Of a stretch of 61,924 nt of DNA, positions 9,441 to 19,138 are shown in pieces (position 1 is the first letter of the stretch; every line of letters starts with the position of its first letter). The position numbers and the translations under genes are program-made. Source of the stretch: an uncultured Bacteroidia bacterium (lineage in GTDB: Bacteria; Bacteroidota; Bacteroidia; Bacteroidales; Prolixibacteraceae); contig CAINVV010000193.1 in assembly GCA_903854235.1 (NCBI GenBank), positions 1 to 61,924 of the forward strand, read 5' to 3'. The notes beneath the pieces are model-generated. The model did no database searches. It saw only the letters and a program-made list of their open reading frames with translations, and was not told the origin of the DNA.

Positions 9441-9851
9441 GCTGAAAGATTTCTGTTCAAAAACTAAGCCTGATGATTCCGGGAAGAAAACACCTGAACC
9501 GCATCCTGCAAAACAAGCATTGGACCGCCAAAATTCAGATTTGTCATTTTCATTCTACCCACGAATGGGAAAGAGGCAATTGTTCAACGAAGATACCAAC
9601 ATTTTTAATTGCGGAAAGAAACAATCTTCCATCCTCCCGCAAATATACGTTGCCGCACCCAAGGATCCGTTAAAAAAGTTGTGGTTTTAATTGCAGAAAC
9701 ATTGCCTTTTATCATTGCCTTACGCTCAATTCATACTATTTTTACAAAATAATATCCGGAATTGAGGACGCATCGTTGGAAGTCAAAAATATAAAGGCTC
9801 TGGTTGATGCACGTGTACAATCCGGCGAATTTAAATGCAAATTCCAATCCA
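9441..9851. other. Intergenic region without a supported gene
   Basis: This lies between the divergent ICMT-like gene and the S9 peptidase gene. Two overlapping plus-strand frames here lack a recognisable family, signal peptide or start context, so I treat them as non-coding. The AT-rich stretch around 9725-9770 is the probable promoter zone of the peptidase. No repeat or strong hairpin was seen. Confidence 0.5.
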
Positions 9852-11948
9852 ATGAAGACTATTTTTGCTGTCCTCGTGCTGTTTGCCTCCTGTGCCTATG
9901 CTTTGGCAGAAAATCCAGGAAATAGCGCACCCGTTAAAAAGAATTTTGTACCCGAAACGCCCAAACTGGGTTCGGACCTCATGACCCCAGAAGTATTGTG
10001 GTCGTTCGGCCGGATTGGGTCGACCAATGTATCTCCCGACGGCAAACAGGTGCTATACGATGTAACTGTTTTCAACATCAAGGAGAACAAATCTTACCGG
10101 GATCTTTACCTGGTACCCGTTGAAGGAGGGAAAAGCATTCGAATCACGGATACGCCAGAAAAGGAATCCGAGGCCATTTGGCGTCCGGATGGAAAGAAGA
10201 TCGGATACATTTCAACAGCTTCTGGCGATCCCCAACTTTGGGAGATCAATCCAGATGGTACGACCCCGGTGCAAATATCAAAAGTAAAGGATGGAATATC
10301 CGGTTTTAAATATTCCCCGGATCAAAAACACATCTTTTACATCGCCAATGTGAAACTGGACAAGGATGTCCACGACAAATACCCTGACCTGCCCCTTGCC
10401 AACGCACGGCTTTACGACGACATCATGTACCGTCACTGGGATACCTGGAGTGATGGAACCTATCAGCACGTATTTGTAGCTTCCTATTCCGAAGCCGGTC
10501 TTACCAACCACAAAGACCTTCAGTCTGGTGAACAATTCGACTGTCCACTGAAGCCCAATGGTGGAACCGAACAAATCGCCTGGAGTGCAGACGGAAAGAT
10601 GCTGGCATATACCTCTAAGAAAAAAGCAGGCAAGGATTATGCCCTCTCCACCAACTCCGACATCTACCTTTACAATCTTGAAAAAGGAACCACCACCAAT
10701 CTAACGGAAGGAATGATGGGTTACGACCAGAATCCTGCATTTTCGCCTGATGGCAAAAAAATCGCCTGGGAAAGTATGGAGAGGGATGGTTATGAAGCCG
10801 ATAAACTAAGACTCTTCGTGGCAGATCTGGCTTCAGGAAAAAAAGAGGATTTTACGGCAGGATTTGACCAAAATGTTCAGGGGCTCAGCTGGTCGACCGA
10901 CAGCAAAGGACTGTGGTTTATTTCCGATATCCAGGCAACAGACGAGATTTTCAAGCTGGATCTCTCCTCCCGAAAAATAGCCAGAATTACCAACGGGATA
11001 CACAATTATCAAAGTGTCGCTCCAGCCGGAGACAAACTGATAGCCTCAAAGGTCTCCATGTCACAACCGGCCGAATTGTACCTGGTCGATCCCAAAACAG
11101 GTCAAGATAAAGCACTGACATCTGTTAACAAAGGGATTCTCGACCAGCTGACACTGGGAGAGGTTAAAAGTAGATGGATCACGACCACCGACAACAAGAA
11201 GATGCGTGCCTGGGTCATTTATCCACCCCATTTCGATCCAAAGAAAAAATATCCGGCACTGCTTTTTTGTGAAGGCGGACCTCAAAGCACGGTAAGCCAA
11301 TTCTGGTCATACCGTTGGAATTTTCAGATGATGGCTGCAAACAATTACATCATCATCGCTCCCAACAGGAGAGGCCTTCCGGGTTTTGGACAGGAGTGGA
11401 ATGAGCAGATCTCGGGAGACTATGGTGGCCAAAACATGAAAGATTACCTGACGGCAATCGATACCCTTGCGGCAGAACCCTATGTCGACAAAAATAAATT
11501 GGGAGCCGTAGGGGCCAGTTACGGAGGCTATTCCATCTATTACCTGGCTGGGATTCACAACGGAAGATTCAAGGCTTTTATCTCACACAGCGGGATCTTC
11601 AACCTGGAAGCGATGTACTCGACCACGGAGGAGATGTGGTTTGTAAATTGGGACAACGGAGGTTCCTATTGGGATAAAAATAATGCAGTTGCACAGAATA
11701 CTTACAAAAATTTCTCACCCCACAAACTGGTCCAAAATTGGGACACCCCCCTGCTTGTCATCCATGGGGAACGTGACTACAGAATACCTTATACGCAAGG
11801 GATGGGAGCTTTCAATTCTGCCAGATTAAAAAACATTCCTGCCGAGCTGTTGCTTTTCCCAGAAGAAAATCACTGGATCCTTCAGGCTCAGAACGGTATA
11901 CTATGGCAACGTGTTTTCTTTGAGTGGTTAAACCGCTGGTTAAAATAG
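9852..11948 (+). CDS. Exported S9 family prolyl-oligopeptidase-type peptidase
   Basis: The ATG at 9852 gives MKTIFAVLVLFASCAYALA, a signal peptide; an upstream in-frame TTG at 9804 adds 16 unlikely residues. The mature protein has an N-terminal beta-propeller built of PD40-like repeats (SPDGKQVLY, RPDGKKIGY, SPDGKKIAW) and a C-terminal alpha/beta hydrolase. The catalytic triad is visible as S556 in GASYGGY, D642 in HGERDYRIP and H674 in EENHWIL. The family cleaves short peptides as dipeptidyl or acylaminoacyl peptidases. It is most like DPP5-type enzymes and is probably periplasmic, for peptide nutrition. Confidence 0.92.
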   Translation: MKTIFAVLVLFASCAYALAENPGNSAPVKKNFVPETPKLGSDLMTPEVLWSFGRIGSTNVSPDGKQVLYDVTVFNIKENKSYRDLYLVPVEGGKSIRITDTPEKESEAIWRPDGKKIGYISTASGDPQLWEINPDGTTPVQISKVKDGISGFKYSPDQKHIFYIANVKLDKDVHDKYPDLPLANARLYDDIMYRHWDTWSDGTYQHVFVASYSEAGLTNHKDLQSGEQFDCPLKPNGGTEQIAWSADGKMLAYTSKKKAGKDYALSTNSDIYLYNLEKGTTTNLTEGMMGYDQNPAFSPDGKKIAWESMERDGYEADKLRLFVADLASGKKEDFTAGFDQNVQGLSWSTDSKGLWFISDIQATDEIFKLDLSSRKIARITNGIHNYQSVAPAGDKLIASKVSMSQPAELYLVDPKTGQDKALTSVNKGILDQLTLGEVKSRWITTTDNKKMRAWVIYPPHFDPKKKYPALLFCEGGPQSTVSQFWSYRWNFQMMAANNYIIIAPNRRGLPGFGQEWNEQISGDYGGQNMKDYLTAIDTLAAEPYVDKNKLGAVGASYGGYSIYYLAGIHNGRFKAFISHSGIFNLEAMYSTTEEMWFVNWDNGGSYWDKNNAVAQNTYKNFSPHKLVQNWDTPLLVIHGERDYRIPYTQGMGAFNSARLKNIPAELLLFPEENHWILQAQNGILWQRVFFEWLNRWLK

Positions 11949-12100
11949 AATTTGTCAACAAATTTTGTATATTTACAACCTATTAAATGAACTCAACAGG
12001 TCCTTCAGGATATCCTTACCAGGGCCACCTTACACATAACGTATCAAATTCGGCTTTTCTGAATTAGGCAGAATTTTGGAATCACTTATAGTTGAATATA

Positions 12101-12325
12101 ATGAGCAGCAAAAGACTTTACGATAAAGTAATGACCATAGTCGGAACCTTAATGATCTTCTTCTACTTTGGACTGGCATACATACTTGTTTTCACCAACC
12201 TCCTTCCTGCAGAAAAGACCATGAAGGTTTTCTTTGCCGTTCCGTTGTTGTTGTACGGATGTTACAGAGTTGTGCTTTCGTATCAAAAAATCAGGGAGAA
12301 TTTTTTCGAAGAGGAGGAGGAGTAA
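12101..12325 (+). CDS. Small conserved membrane protein
   Basis: About 74 residues from the ATG at 12101 (an in-frame TTG at 12092 would add three). Two hydrophobic segments (about 12-32 and 44-59) are followed by a charged C-terminus ending EEEEE. I do not recognise a named family. Small two-helix proteins of this type often precede the PstS-like/TonB cluster in Bacteroidota, and here the cluster begins about 200 bases downstream. Confidence 0.7.
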   Translation: MSSKRLYDKVMTIVGTLMIFFYFGLAYILVFTNLLPAEKTMKVFFAVPLLLYGCYRVVLSYQKIRENFFEEEEE

Positions 12326-12527
12326 TTTCGGCCTGCGGTGCAGGTTACAACCTATTCTGAATTTTATTTAAATTCAATCTAAATTTTACGAGTATTTTGT
12401 ACTGTTCTAATTTGAAATCTAAAGGGTTCATCCAAAAAAAAAATAAGAATGTTATAAAATATTGCCCTATAACAAATTTGATTTATTATTATTGCAACGA
12501 AATTTTAACCACTTGTAACTAAATTTA

Positions 12528-13496
12528 GTGAGACAGTCTTCAAAAAAAAGGGATTTGAAGTCGATTGGGTATGTAATCAGCGGAGCAATGTTGCTTTTAT
12601 TGGTTGGCATTCAGTGTGCTAACCACAAAGCTTCCGAGATGACAGAAACGCCAACGCGTGGGAACATTCGCATCATCGCGGATGAATCTTTCGTGCCCAT
12701 TGTTGAAGCTGAAATAGCCACATTTACTACGCTTTACAAGTATGCCCACATTGCGCCTGTTTATCTGGCAGAAAAGGATCTGATTACCGCCTTTCTCAAG
12801 GATTCCATCAAAGTGGTAGTCACCTCCTGGGAACCAACAGAACAACAGAAGGCATTGCTACTCAATACCCAAACGATTGTCAGAACGACAGCAGTGGCCT
12901 ATGATGCGATCGCACTGGTGCTCAACAAGGAAAACAAGGACTCGCTGCTCACCTACCAGAATGTCAATGATCTTTTCACCGGCAAGCTTACTGACTGGAA
13001 AGAGATCAATGCTACTTCCAAACTGGGGAAAATAGTCGCTGTATTTGACAACGACAAATCGGCCAACATCCGGTATTTTAGGGAACAATTTAGTTTGGGT
13101 GCGCAGTTGCCACCCAATTTTTACTCGATGAAGAGCAATCCGGAAGTCATTGATTATGTGACCAAAAATAAGAGTGCCATCGGATTGGTAAGTATCAACT
13201 GGATCGGGAACAAACAGGATTCGACCAGCCGCTCTTTTTCCGACAAGATCAAAATTGCAGCCATTTCCAGCAAGGTACTGGATGCAGGCTCCTATTTTCT
13301 TCCGGTACAAGGATCCATTTACGACAAAACCTATCCCTTCACCAGAAAGGTCAATCTGGTTTCCAGGGAAAGCTTCAGGGGGCTGGGATCGGGATTTATA
13401 TCGTGGTTCGCAGCCGAACAAGGACAGCGGATCGTCCTGAAATCTGGACTGGTACCTGCCACCATGCCAATACGTTTGATTCAGATTAAAAAATAA
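12528..13496 (+). CDS. PstS-like substrate-binding lipoprotein
   Basis: The GTG start gives a basic N-terminus (MRQSSKKRDLK), a hydrophobic stretch and a lipobox-like LLVGIQC, so it is likely a lipoprotein with lipidated Cys29. The rest resembles the phosphate-type periplasmic binding fold (RIIADESFVPIVEAEI, then a YDAIALVLNKEN segment and a GLVSINWIG segment). 322 residues. It heads a run of genes with TPR, ExbB, two ExbD and TonB. In this setting the protein is probably an accessory of energy transduction rather than a phosphate-uptake component, since no PstCAB is present. Confidence 0.85.
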   Translation: MRQSSKKRDLKSIGYVISGAMLLLLVGIQCANHKASEMTETPTRGNIRIIADESFVPIVEAEIATFTTLYKYAHIAPVYLAEKDLITAFLKDSIKVVVTSWEPTEQQKALLLNTQTIVRTTAVAYDAIALVLNKENKDSLLTYQNVNDLFTGKLTDWKEINATSKLGKIVAVFDNDKSANIRYFREQFSLGAQLPPNFYSMKSNPEVIDYVTKNKSAIGLVSINWIGNKQDSTSRSFSDKIKIAAISSKVLDAGSYFLPVQGSIYDKTYPFTRKVNLVSRESFRGLGSGFISWFAAEQGQRIVLKSGLVPATMPIRLIQIKK

Positions 13497-13514
13497 TTTT
13501 AATATATTTTGAAA

Positions 13515-15710
13515 ATGATACATTGTTTTTTTAAAAGAGCTTCTGTAATCCTGGTGCTGATGATGCTTTGCAGTGTCGCCGGATTAAAGGCACAAACGAT
13601 TGAAGATGCAATCACTGCTACAAACAATGAGCAATACGACAAGGCAGACCAGATTCTCCAGGGTTTGGTAAAGAGTGCTCCTACCAGCAAGGTATATTAC
13701 CGTCTGGGAGAAAACATTCTCATGAACTTCTTTTCGGATTCGATTTCCAATTCACTGAAAGTCATTGCTGCTGAGGCAAAACAACAGTTTGAAAAGGGAA
13801 TTGCACTGAATCCAAGCGATCCTTTGAATTATGTTGGTTTGGCAAAAGTAGCCTCTTACTCTGGCGACCAGCAAACAGCTGCCTCTATGCGGGCTAAGGC
13901 AAAGAGTTTCCTTCTTCCCTACAAAAAGGTTTCCAAGATCCCCAATCCACAGGAATATGCCTACACACTGGCAAAACTGGCGGAGTCGTACATCGTTTTT
14001 GAAAAGGTAGATACAACTCAGGCCATGCCCAACATACGGGAAGCGCTGAACATTGACCAGAAAAACGGAGAGATCTTCATCATCGCAGGTGACCTATACC
14101 TGTTGGTCAACAATGGATCACTGGCCATAAAAAACTACAACAAAGCGCAGGAGATTGACGTAAAATCACCTATGGCGAACATGAAAATCGGCAGTATCTA
14201 TTTCAAAGGCAAGAACTTGCAAGCAGCCATCCCCTACTACGAACAGGCCATCGCCCTTGATAAGAACTATGCCCCTGCCTACCGCGAACTCGGACAGCTC
14301 TATTCCATGGCAGCCAGGTTCAAAGATTCAAAGGATTATTTTGAAACATACCTGAAACTGACCAATCAGAATATTCCCGCCAAGATCCGGTATGTAAACG
14401 CCTTGTTCTACTCCAAGAATTATGCGGAGGTTATCAAGAATGTGGAAGACATTTTTGCCGTTGACAAATCCAGGACCTATTTGAACAGAATTGCTGGCTA
14501 TTCAAGCTATGAATCCGGAAATTATGTACAGGCGCTGGCGTATATGAACAAACTTTTCGAAACGCTGCCAGCCGACAGAATTCTGAAGAAAGACTACATC
14601 TACTATGCCCGCATCGTGATGAAGAAAAATGCTTCCTTCCCAAAGATGCTGGTAGAGTTGGATAAGGCAAATACTGAACTCGCCAAGGTTAAAGAAAAAA
14701 ATGAGTCTTTAAAAGGTGCAGCCAAGGAAAAGGACAAGGTGAATGAAGCCCCGCTTGCGGCAAAGGTAGCAGAACTTCAAACCGGGGTTGATGCTGTCGA
14801 GAAAGAGCTGGCCAAAGCCTATGAAGCCTATGAAAAAGCCATTACCTTCGGTGAAGAAGACGCAAGCCTGATTCAGGAAAAAGCCAATTCCCACTACATG
14901 CACAAACATTATGCGCATGCAGCAGAAACGTGGAAAAGACTAATCGCCAAAGGGAAAGACTCGGAAGAGAACTTGCTTCAAATTGGCAAAGCCTATTATC
15001 AAGGCAAAGAGTACGACAAAGCCGATGAACTTTTCAACCAAATCATCGCAAAATATCCAGATTACCTTCCTGCTTATCTTTGGGCTGCAAACAATGCTTC
15101 AGCCAAGGATCCGGACGCCAAACAAGGAGTTGCCAAACAGAAATTTGCAGCATTGCTGGCTAAAGCCTCTGTGGATTCTGTCAAGAATGCCAATGAAATT
15201 TATGATGCACTCCGCTATCTGGGATACAATGCACTGCAGGCTGACAATTACGAAACAGCCAAGGCCTACTACAACCGTATGGCCAACCTGAATCCCAACA
15301 ACAAGGAGATCGTCCTTAAGGCATACAGCTCAATGGCAACCCTTTACACCTCCGCAGGAGAGTACAACCGTGCAGTTGAGTTTTACAACAAAATACTGGG
15401 TCTCGATCCGGGGAACGCCCAGGCCAAACAATCCATCCAATACATCCAATCGGTTCAGGCAAGTGCCAAACCAAAGGCCAATCCAAACGAAATTTCAGGT
15501 ATCATCAAGGATAGTTCAGGTACACCTATCGTAGGAGCCTCCGTCAGGGTGAAGGATACAGCAGCAGAAGCATGGACTAACGCAAAAGGCGAGTACAGGT
15601 TCACCATGCCAGAAGCATCCACCACACTGGTAATTGGTGCCAAGGATTTCAAATCCATTGAAATTACAGTGACCAAGACCAGGGTTTACAATGCCACATT
15701 GGGCAAATAA
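13515..15710 (+). CDS. Exported TPR protein with C-terminal carboxypeptidase-regulatory-like domain
   Basis: The ATG at 13515 follows an in-frame TTG at 13509. The signal peptide ends around VAGLKAQ. The protein (731 residues) has many TPR repeats (about 25-370 and 420-640) interrupted by a Lys/Glu/Ala-rich coiled coil (about 370-430). It ends with a small beta-sandwich of the CarboxypepD_reg type (about 655-731, starting ISGIIKDSSGTPIVGAS), a domain also found at the N-terminus of SusC/TonB-dependent receptors. It lies in the TonB cluster and may scaffold the ExbB/ExbD/TonB machinery in the periplasm. That role is inference. Confidence 0.87.
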   Translation: MIHCFFKRASVILVLMMLCSVAGLKAQTIEDAITATNNEQYDKADQILQGLVKSAPTSKVYYRLGENILMNFFSDSISNSLKVIAAEAKQQFEKGIALNPSDPLNYVGLAKVASYSGDQQTAASMRAKAKSFLLPYKKVSKIPNPQEYAYTLAKLAESYIVFEKVDTTQAMPNIREALNIDQKNGEIFIIAGDLYLLVNNGSLAIKNYNKAQEIDVKSPMANMKIGSIYFKGKNLQAAIPYYEQAIALDKNYAPAYRELGQLYSMAARFKDSKDYFETYLKLTNQNIPAKIRYVNALFYSKNYAEVIKNVEDIFAVDKSRTYLNRIAGYSSYESGNYVQALAYMNKLFETLPADRILKKDYIYYARIVMKKNASFPKMLVELDKANTELAKVKEKNESLKGAAKEKDKVNEAPLAAKVAELQTGVDAVEKELAKAYEAYEKAITFGEEDASLIQEKANSHYMHKHYAHAAETWKRLIAKGKDSEENLLQIGKAYYQGKEYDKADELFNQIIAKYPDYLPAYLWAANNASAKDPDAKQGVAKQKFAALLAKASVDSVKNANEIYDALRYLGYNALQADNYETAKAYYNRMANLNPNNKEIVLKAYSSMATLYTSAGEYNRAVEFYNKILGLDPGNAQAKQSIQYIQSVQASAKPKANPNEISGIIKDSSGTPIVGASVRVKDTAAEAWTNAKGEYRFTMPEASTTLVIGAKDFKSIEITVTKTRVYNATLGK

Positions 15711-15783
15711 TTAAATTAGGAATCAACAGAAAAAAAATAGAGATTCAAAAAAGTTTTATTTAACCACGAAAACAATTAAAAAG

Positions 15784-16599
15784 ATGAGTAAAAATTCAGG
15801 TTCATTCAAAAAAATGTTCGAGTCATTTTTTGCAACAGGTGCAATTCTTATTGCATTTTTGGTAGCGTACTACCTGTACACCAACATCATGGGAAGCCCT
15901 GTCAACTTCGAAGGTGGCAATCCAAAAGGTACACCGCTTCCAGGCAACTACATGGGTACACTTTATAAAGGAGGTCCAATTGTTCCTGTCCTGATGACAT
16001 GTATTTTGACATTGCTGATTTTCATTGTTGAGAGATTTATTACTCTTGCCAAAGTTCAAGGTAAAGGCAGTCTCGATGCATTCGTTGCTGACATTCAAGG
16101 CTTAACTGCCAAAGATAAAGTTGAAGACGCTATCACAGCATGTGACAATCAGAAAGGTTCATTGGCCAACGTTGTTAAAGCAGGTTTACTTCGCTACAGG
16201 GATCTCGAAAAAGACACAACATTGGAAAAAGACCAAAAAATCACCTCCATGAAACAAGCCCTTGAAGAAGCTGCTGCTTTGGAATTGCCTATGCTTTCCA
16301 AAAACATGGTTATTCTTTCAACCCTTGCTTCTATCTCGGTTTTGATTGGTTTGATCGGAACGGTACTCGGTATGATTCGCGCGTTCATGGCACTTGCCCA
16401 GGCTGGTGCTCCTGATGCTCTTGCTCTTGCATCCGGTATCTCTGAAGCTTTGATCAACACGGCATTCGGTATTACAGGCTCCACATTGGCCATCATATTC
16501 TACAACTATTTCTCATCAAAAATTGACGGTTTTACCTTCAGAATTGATGAGGCAGGCTTTAGCCTTACTCAGACATTCGCTGCTCGTCTCAGAAAATAA
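15784..16599 (+). CDS. exbB: MotA/TolQ/ExbB proton channel family protein
   Basis: ExbB forms the inner-membrane pentameric proton channel that energises TonB. The 271-residue protein has a TM helix at about 17-35, a second at about 63-85, and the conserved C-terminal pair (about 170-195 and 210-235) carrying LIGLIGTVLGMIRAF and ALINTAFGITGSTLAII. These are the family signatures. It is followed by two ExbD genes and tonB with short gaps. The N-terminal extra helix is typical of Bacteroidota versions. Confidence 0.93.
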   Translation: MSKNSGSFKKMFESFFATGAILIAFLVAYYLYTNIMGSPVNFEGGNPKGTPLPGNYMGTLYKGGPIVPVLMTCILTLLIFIVERFITLAKVQGKGSLDAFVADIQGLTAKDKVEDAITACDNQKGSLANVVKAGLLRYRDLEKDTTLEKDQKITSMKQALEEAAALELPMLSKNMVILSTLASISVLIGLIGTVLGMIRAFMALAQAGAPDALALASGISEALINTAFGITGSTLAIIFYNYFSSKIDGFTFRIDEAGFSLTQTFAARLRK

Positions 16600-16647
16600 G
16601 CGTCTGGGTTTAATTCTTTTGGTTTATAAAAAAATTAAAATTATCGC

Positions 16648-17280
16648 ATGCCAAAGATTAAAATACCACATAAAACTCCCCATGTCGATATGACACCGAT
16701 GGTGGACCTTTTTTCGCTGCTGCTGACGTTTTTTATGTTGACAGCAACCATGAGGCCATCAGAACCGGCTCCTATCGATACGCCAATGTCTGTTTCTGAA
16801 ACTCCGTCACCGGATGCCAATATCATGACCATGGTATTGTCGGCCGACAACAAGGTTTTCTTCAACATAGACAATGGACCGGATACGATTTTGCACTTCA
16901 GACCCAAAATCCTTCAGGAGATGGGAAAAAGGTACAACATCGAATTCACCCCGCAGGAACTTCGGAAATTTGAGAAATACAGCTCTTCATTTGGTGTAGA
17001 CATCAAAAATCTGAAATCATTTCTTGCCGCTAAAGAGCCTAAGGACAGAGCACAATACGAAAAAGGAATTCCGCTTGATTCACTCGATAATCAATTGGCT
17101 ATGTGGGTACTATTTGCCCGCCAGGTCAATCCGGCTGTAAAAGCCCTGATTAAAGGTGATAGCAACGCGGACTATCCGATCGTTAAAAAAGTGCTGGATA
17201 TTCTTCAGGATAAAAATGTGAACAGGTTTAGCCTGGTAACCACCCTTGAGAAAGTTGAAGTAGTAGACGCTAAAAAGTAG
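16648..17280 (+). CDS. exbD: ExbD/TolR biopolymer transport protein (first copy)
   Basis: ExbD has one TM helix and a periplasmic domain and works with ExbB as the proton-driven motor. The 210-residue protein starts with a basic segment and HVDMTPMVDLFSLLLTFFML, in which D20 is the conserved TM aspartate. The periplasmic part is longer than that of E. coli ExbD, as usual in this phylum. The stop is TAG, and the second ExbD starts four bases later. Confidence 0.93.
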   Translation: MPKIKIPHKTPHVDMTPMVDLFSLLLTFFMLTATMRPSEPAPIDTPMSVSETPSPDANIMTMVLSADNKVFFNIDNGPDTILHFRPKILQEMGKRYNIEFTPQELRKFEKYSSSFGVDIKNLKSFLAAKEPKDRAQYEKGIPLDSLDNQLAMWVLFARQVNPAVKALIKGDSNADYPIVKKVLDILQDKNVNRFSLVTTLEKVEVVDAKK

Positions 17281-17284
17281 TATC

Positions 17285-17947
17285 ATGGCAGAAATTATAC
17301 AAGAAGAAAAACAAAAGGGCGGAAAGAGGAAACCTAAAAAACATTCTACCCACATTGATATGACGCCGATGGTTGACCTTATGTGTCTGCTGATCACGTT
17401 CTTCATGCTCACGACTGCTTTTAGCAAACCAAAGGTGATGGAAATCGTTTTGCCTGAGAAAATCAAGAAAAACGAGAAAGTTGAACCACCCAAGATTGCC
17501 GATAGCCGTACCCTAAACATCATACTGGGTCCGAACGACAAAGTATACTGGTATCCTGGCAAGGCAGATGCTGCCGCCCTTGTACCATTGCAGGAAACGA
17601 ACTTCAGTGCCACTGGAATCAGACAGGTTCTTCTGGACAGGAACAGGGCTCTCTTCAAAAAGATTGAACAGTTCCAGCAAGATGTCATTTCAGGGAAGAT
17701 TAACATCAAACAGGATTCTTTGCGCTCAGCCATCCGTAAACTCAAAACAGATGATGATACTGGTCCAATTGTATTGATCAAATTCTACAAGAAATCAAAA
17801 TACAAGAATCTTGTCGATATCATCGATGAGATGTCGATTGTAGGAATTGCCCGGTACATTATCACAGACATCAACTGGTTAGAGGACAATATGGTAGAAC
17901 GCGCGCTCGGAGTCCCGATAACTTCTGCACCTACAGCTCATAAATAA
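17285..17947 (+). CDS. exbD: ExbD/TolR biopolymer transport protein (second copy)
   Basis: The 220-residue second ExbD has a basic N-terminus (KGGKRKPKKH) and HIDMTPMVDLMCLLITFFML, with D31 as the conserved aspartate in the single TM helix. It is clearly a paralogue of the preceding gene but diverged in the periplasmic domain. Two different ExbD subunits next to one ExbB suggest a mixed ExbD dimer in the channel. tonB starts 12 bases downstream. Confidence 0.93.
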   Translation: MAEIIQEEKQKGGKRKPKKHSTHIDMTPMVDLMCLLITFFMLTTAFSKPKVMEIVLPEKIKKNEKVEPPKIADSRTLNIILGPNDKVYWYPGKADAAALVPLQETNFSATGIRQVLLDRNRALFKKIEQFQQDVISGKINIKQDSLRSAIRKLKTDDDTGPIVLIKFYKKSKYKNLVDIIDEMSIVGIARYIITDINWLEDNMVERALGVPITSAPTAHK

Positions 17948-17959
17948 AGTTCGACACGT

Positions 17960-18736
17960 ATGGTAATAGATAAACAGTTCATTCCAACTTTCGATGACAT
18001 AGTCTTCGAAAATAGAAACCAGGAATATGGAGCATATCAGATTCGGAAAAAGTACAACCGTGTTGTTCTCATCTCTACGCTGATCGGTATAATTGTTATT
18101 GGTTTAATCGTTATTGTTCCCTATATCCGGGCGAGTAATCAGGCCAAACACAAATTGAGGGATGCCAATGAAGTAATTGCTGAAATGGCCAATGACCTTC
18201 AAAAAGAGGAAGCCCCACCTCCGCCACCGCCGCCACCACCGCCACCAAGTGAGCAACAAACAGTGGTTAAATACGTTGCCCCTGTCGTTGTTGACTCTGT
18301 TAAAGTTGAAGATCAAAGCAAATTGCTGATCTCCGACGAGCAGGTTTCAACCACCGTCAACAAGGAGGTAGTGGAAGTTGTCGAACAGAAACAGGAAGAG
18401 GTTCAGGAAAAAGAGGAGCAGCAAGTATTTGTTGTCGTTGAGGAGATGCCGGAATTCCCCGGCGGTGAACTCGCTCTTCGTACCTTCATTGGCAAGGCCA
18501 TCGTCTATCCGACGGTAGCTCAGGAAAACGGAATCCAGGGTAAAGTATTTGTGACCTTCGTGGTAAACAAAGACGGCTCTGTTTCGAACGCCAAAATTGC
18601 CAGGGGTGTCGATGCTTCTCTGGATGCTGAGGCTTTAAGGGTGGTATCCACCCTGCCAAAATGGAAACCAGGTAAACAACGTGGTGTTCCTGTCAGGGTA
18701 TCCTACACCGTTCCAATCAGCTTCAAACTGCAATAA
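17960..18736 (+). CDS. tonB: TonB energy-transducing protein
   Basis: TonB spans the periplasm and couples the ExbB/ExbD motor to outer-membrane receptors. The 258-residue protein has the Bacteroidota N-terminal segment (FENRNQEYGAYQIRKKYNR), a TM helix (about 35-55), a run of twelve prolines (about 77-90), a Val/Glu-rich linker, and a C-terminal TonB domain (about 165-258; EFPGGELALRTFI, GKVFVTFVVNKDGSVSNAKI, LPKWKPGKQRGVPVRV). It is the last gene of the cluster and is followed by a strong terminator. Confidence 0.96.
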   Translation: MVIDKQFIPTFDDIVFENRNQEYGAYQIRKKYNRVVLISTLIGIIVIGLIVIVPYIRASNQAKHKLRDANEVIAEMANDLQKEEAPPPPPPPPPPPSEQQTVVKYVAPVVVDSVKVEDQSKLLISDEQVSTTVNKEVVEVVEQKQEEVQEKEEQQVFVVVEEMPEFPGGELALRTFIGKAIVYPTVAQENGIQGKVFVTFVVNKDGSVSNAKIARGVDASLDAEALRVVSTLPKWKPGKQRGVPVRVSYTVPISFKLQ

Positions 18737-18770
18737 AAGGAAAGAATTTATATTCCGGACTTGGATCATA

Positions 18771-18812
18771 AAAAAGAGGCCGTTCACTGGAGAGTGAACG
18801 GCCTTCTTTTTG
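18771..18812. terminator. Bidirectional terminator between tonB and the DUF4242 gene
   Basis: AGGCCGTTCACT (18777-18788) and AGTGAACGGCCT (18793-18804) form a perfect 12-pair stem with a GGAG loop. It has TCTTTTT on the plus strand and an A-run before the stem that becomes a T-run on the minus strand. It can end both the tonB and the sod/DUF4242 transcripts. Confidence 0.93.
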
Positions 18813-18859
18813 ATTAACCTATTAAGTTGATAGAATAAATTAACTTCGGGTAAAATGCT

Positions 18860-19132
18860 TTATTCGGCAGTTGCAGGGTCGATAATTGTTGAGACCTCAC
18901 TAACAGAATTTGCCGGAAAGCCTCCTTGCCTTGCATGCTCAAGAACCATTTCTTCATTTGGAGCAATGTAAACACAATAGACTTTGTTCGTCGTTACATA
19001 ACTCTGAATCCACTGAATCTGAGGACCTAATTTACTCAACACGCCACAAGAGGTTTGAGAAATTGCTTTTAATTGTTCAGAAGTTAAATTTCCTGCTCCT
19101 GGAATTTCTCTTTCAATTACATATTTTGGCAT
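18860..19132 (-). CDS. DUF4242 family protein
   Basis: The small 90-residue protein begins MPKYVIEREIPGAG and has the pattern LKAISQTSCGVLSKLG and IQWIQSYVTTNKVYCVYIAP, the DUF4242 family of ferredoxin-fold proteins. Function is not established; some members have been annotated as nickel-binding. There is no signal peptide. It starts 6 bases after the superoxide dismutase stop, so the two are probably cotranscribed. Confidence 0.85.
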   Translation of the reverse strand: MPKYVIEREIPGAGNLTSEQLKAISQTSCGVLSKLGPQIQWIQSYVTTNKVYCVYIAPNEEMVLEHARQGGFPANSVSEVSTIIDPATAE

Positions 19133-19138
19133 AATAAA

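Noticed and set aside
9415-9690. 91-codon plus-strand frame between the ICMT-like and S9 genes
   Set aside because: No recognisable family, overlaps the start of the ICMT-like gene and lacks a convincing start context.
12858-13523. 221-codon minus-strand frame opposite the PstS-like gene
   Set aside because: Antisense to a convincing gene; composition and lack of motif point to chance.
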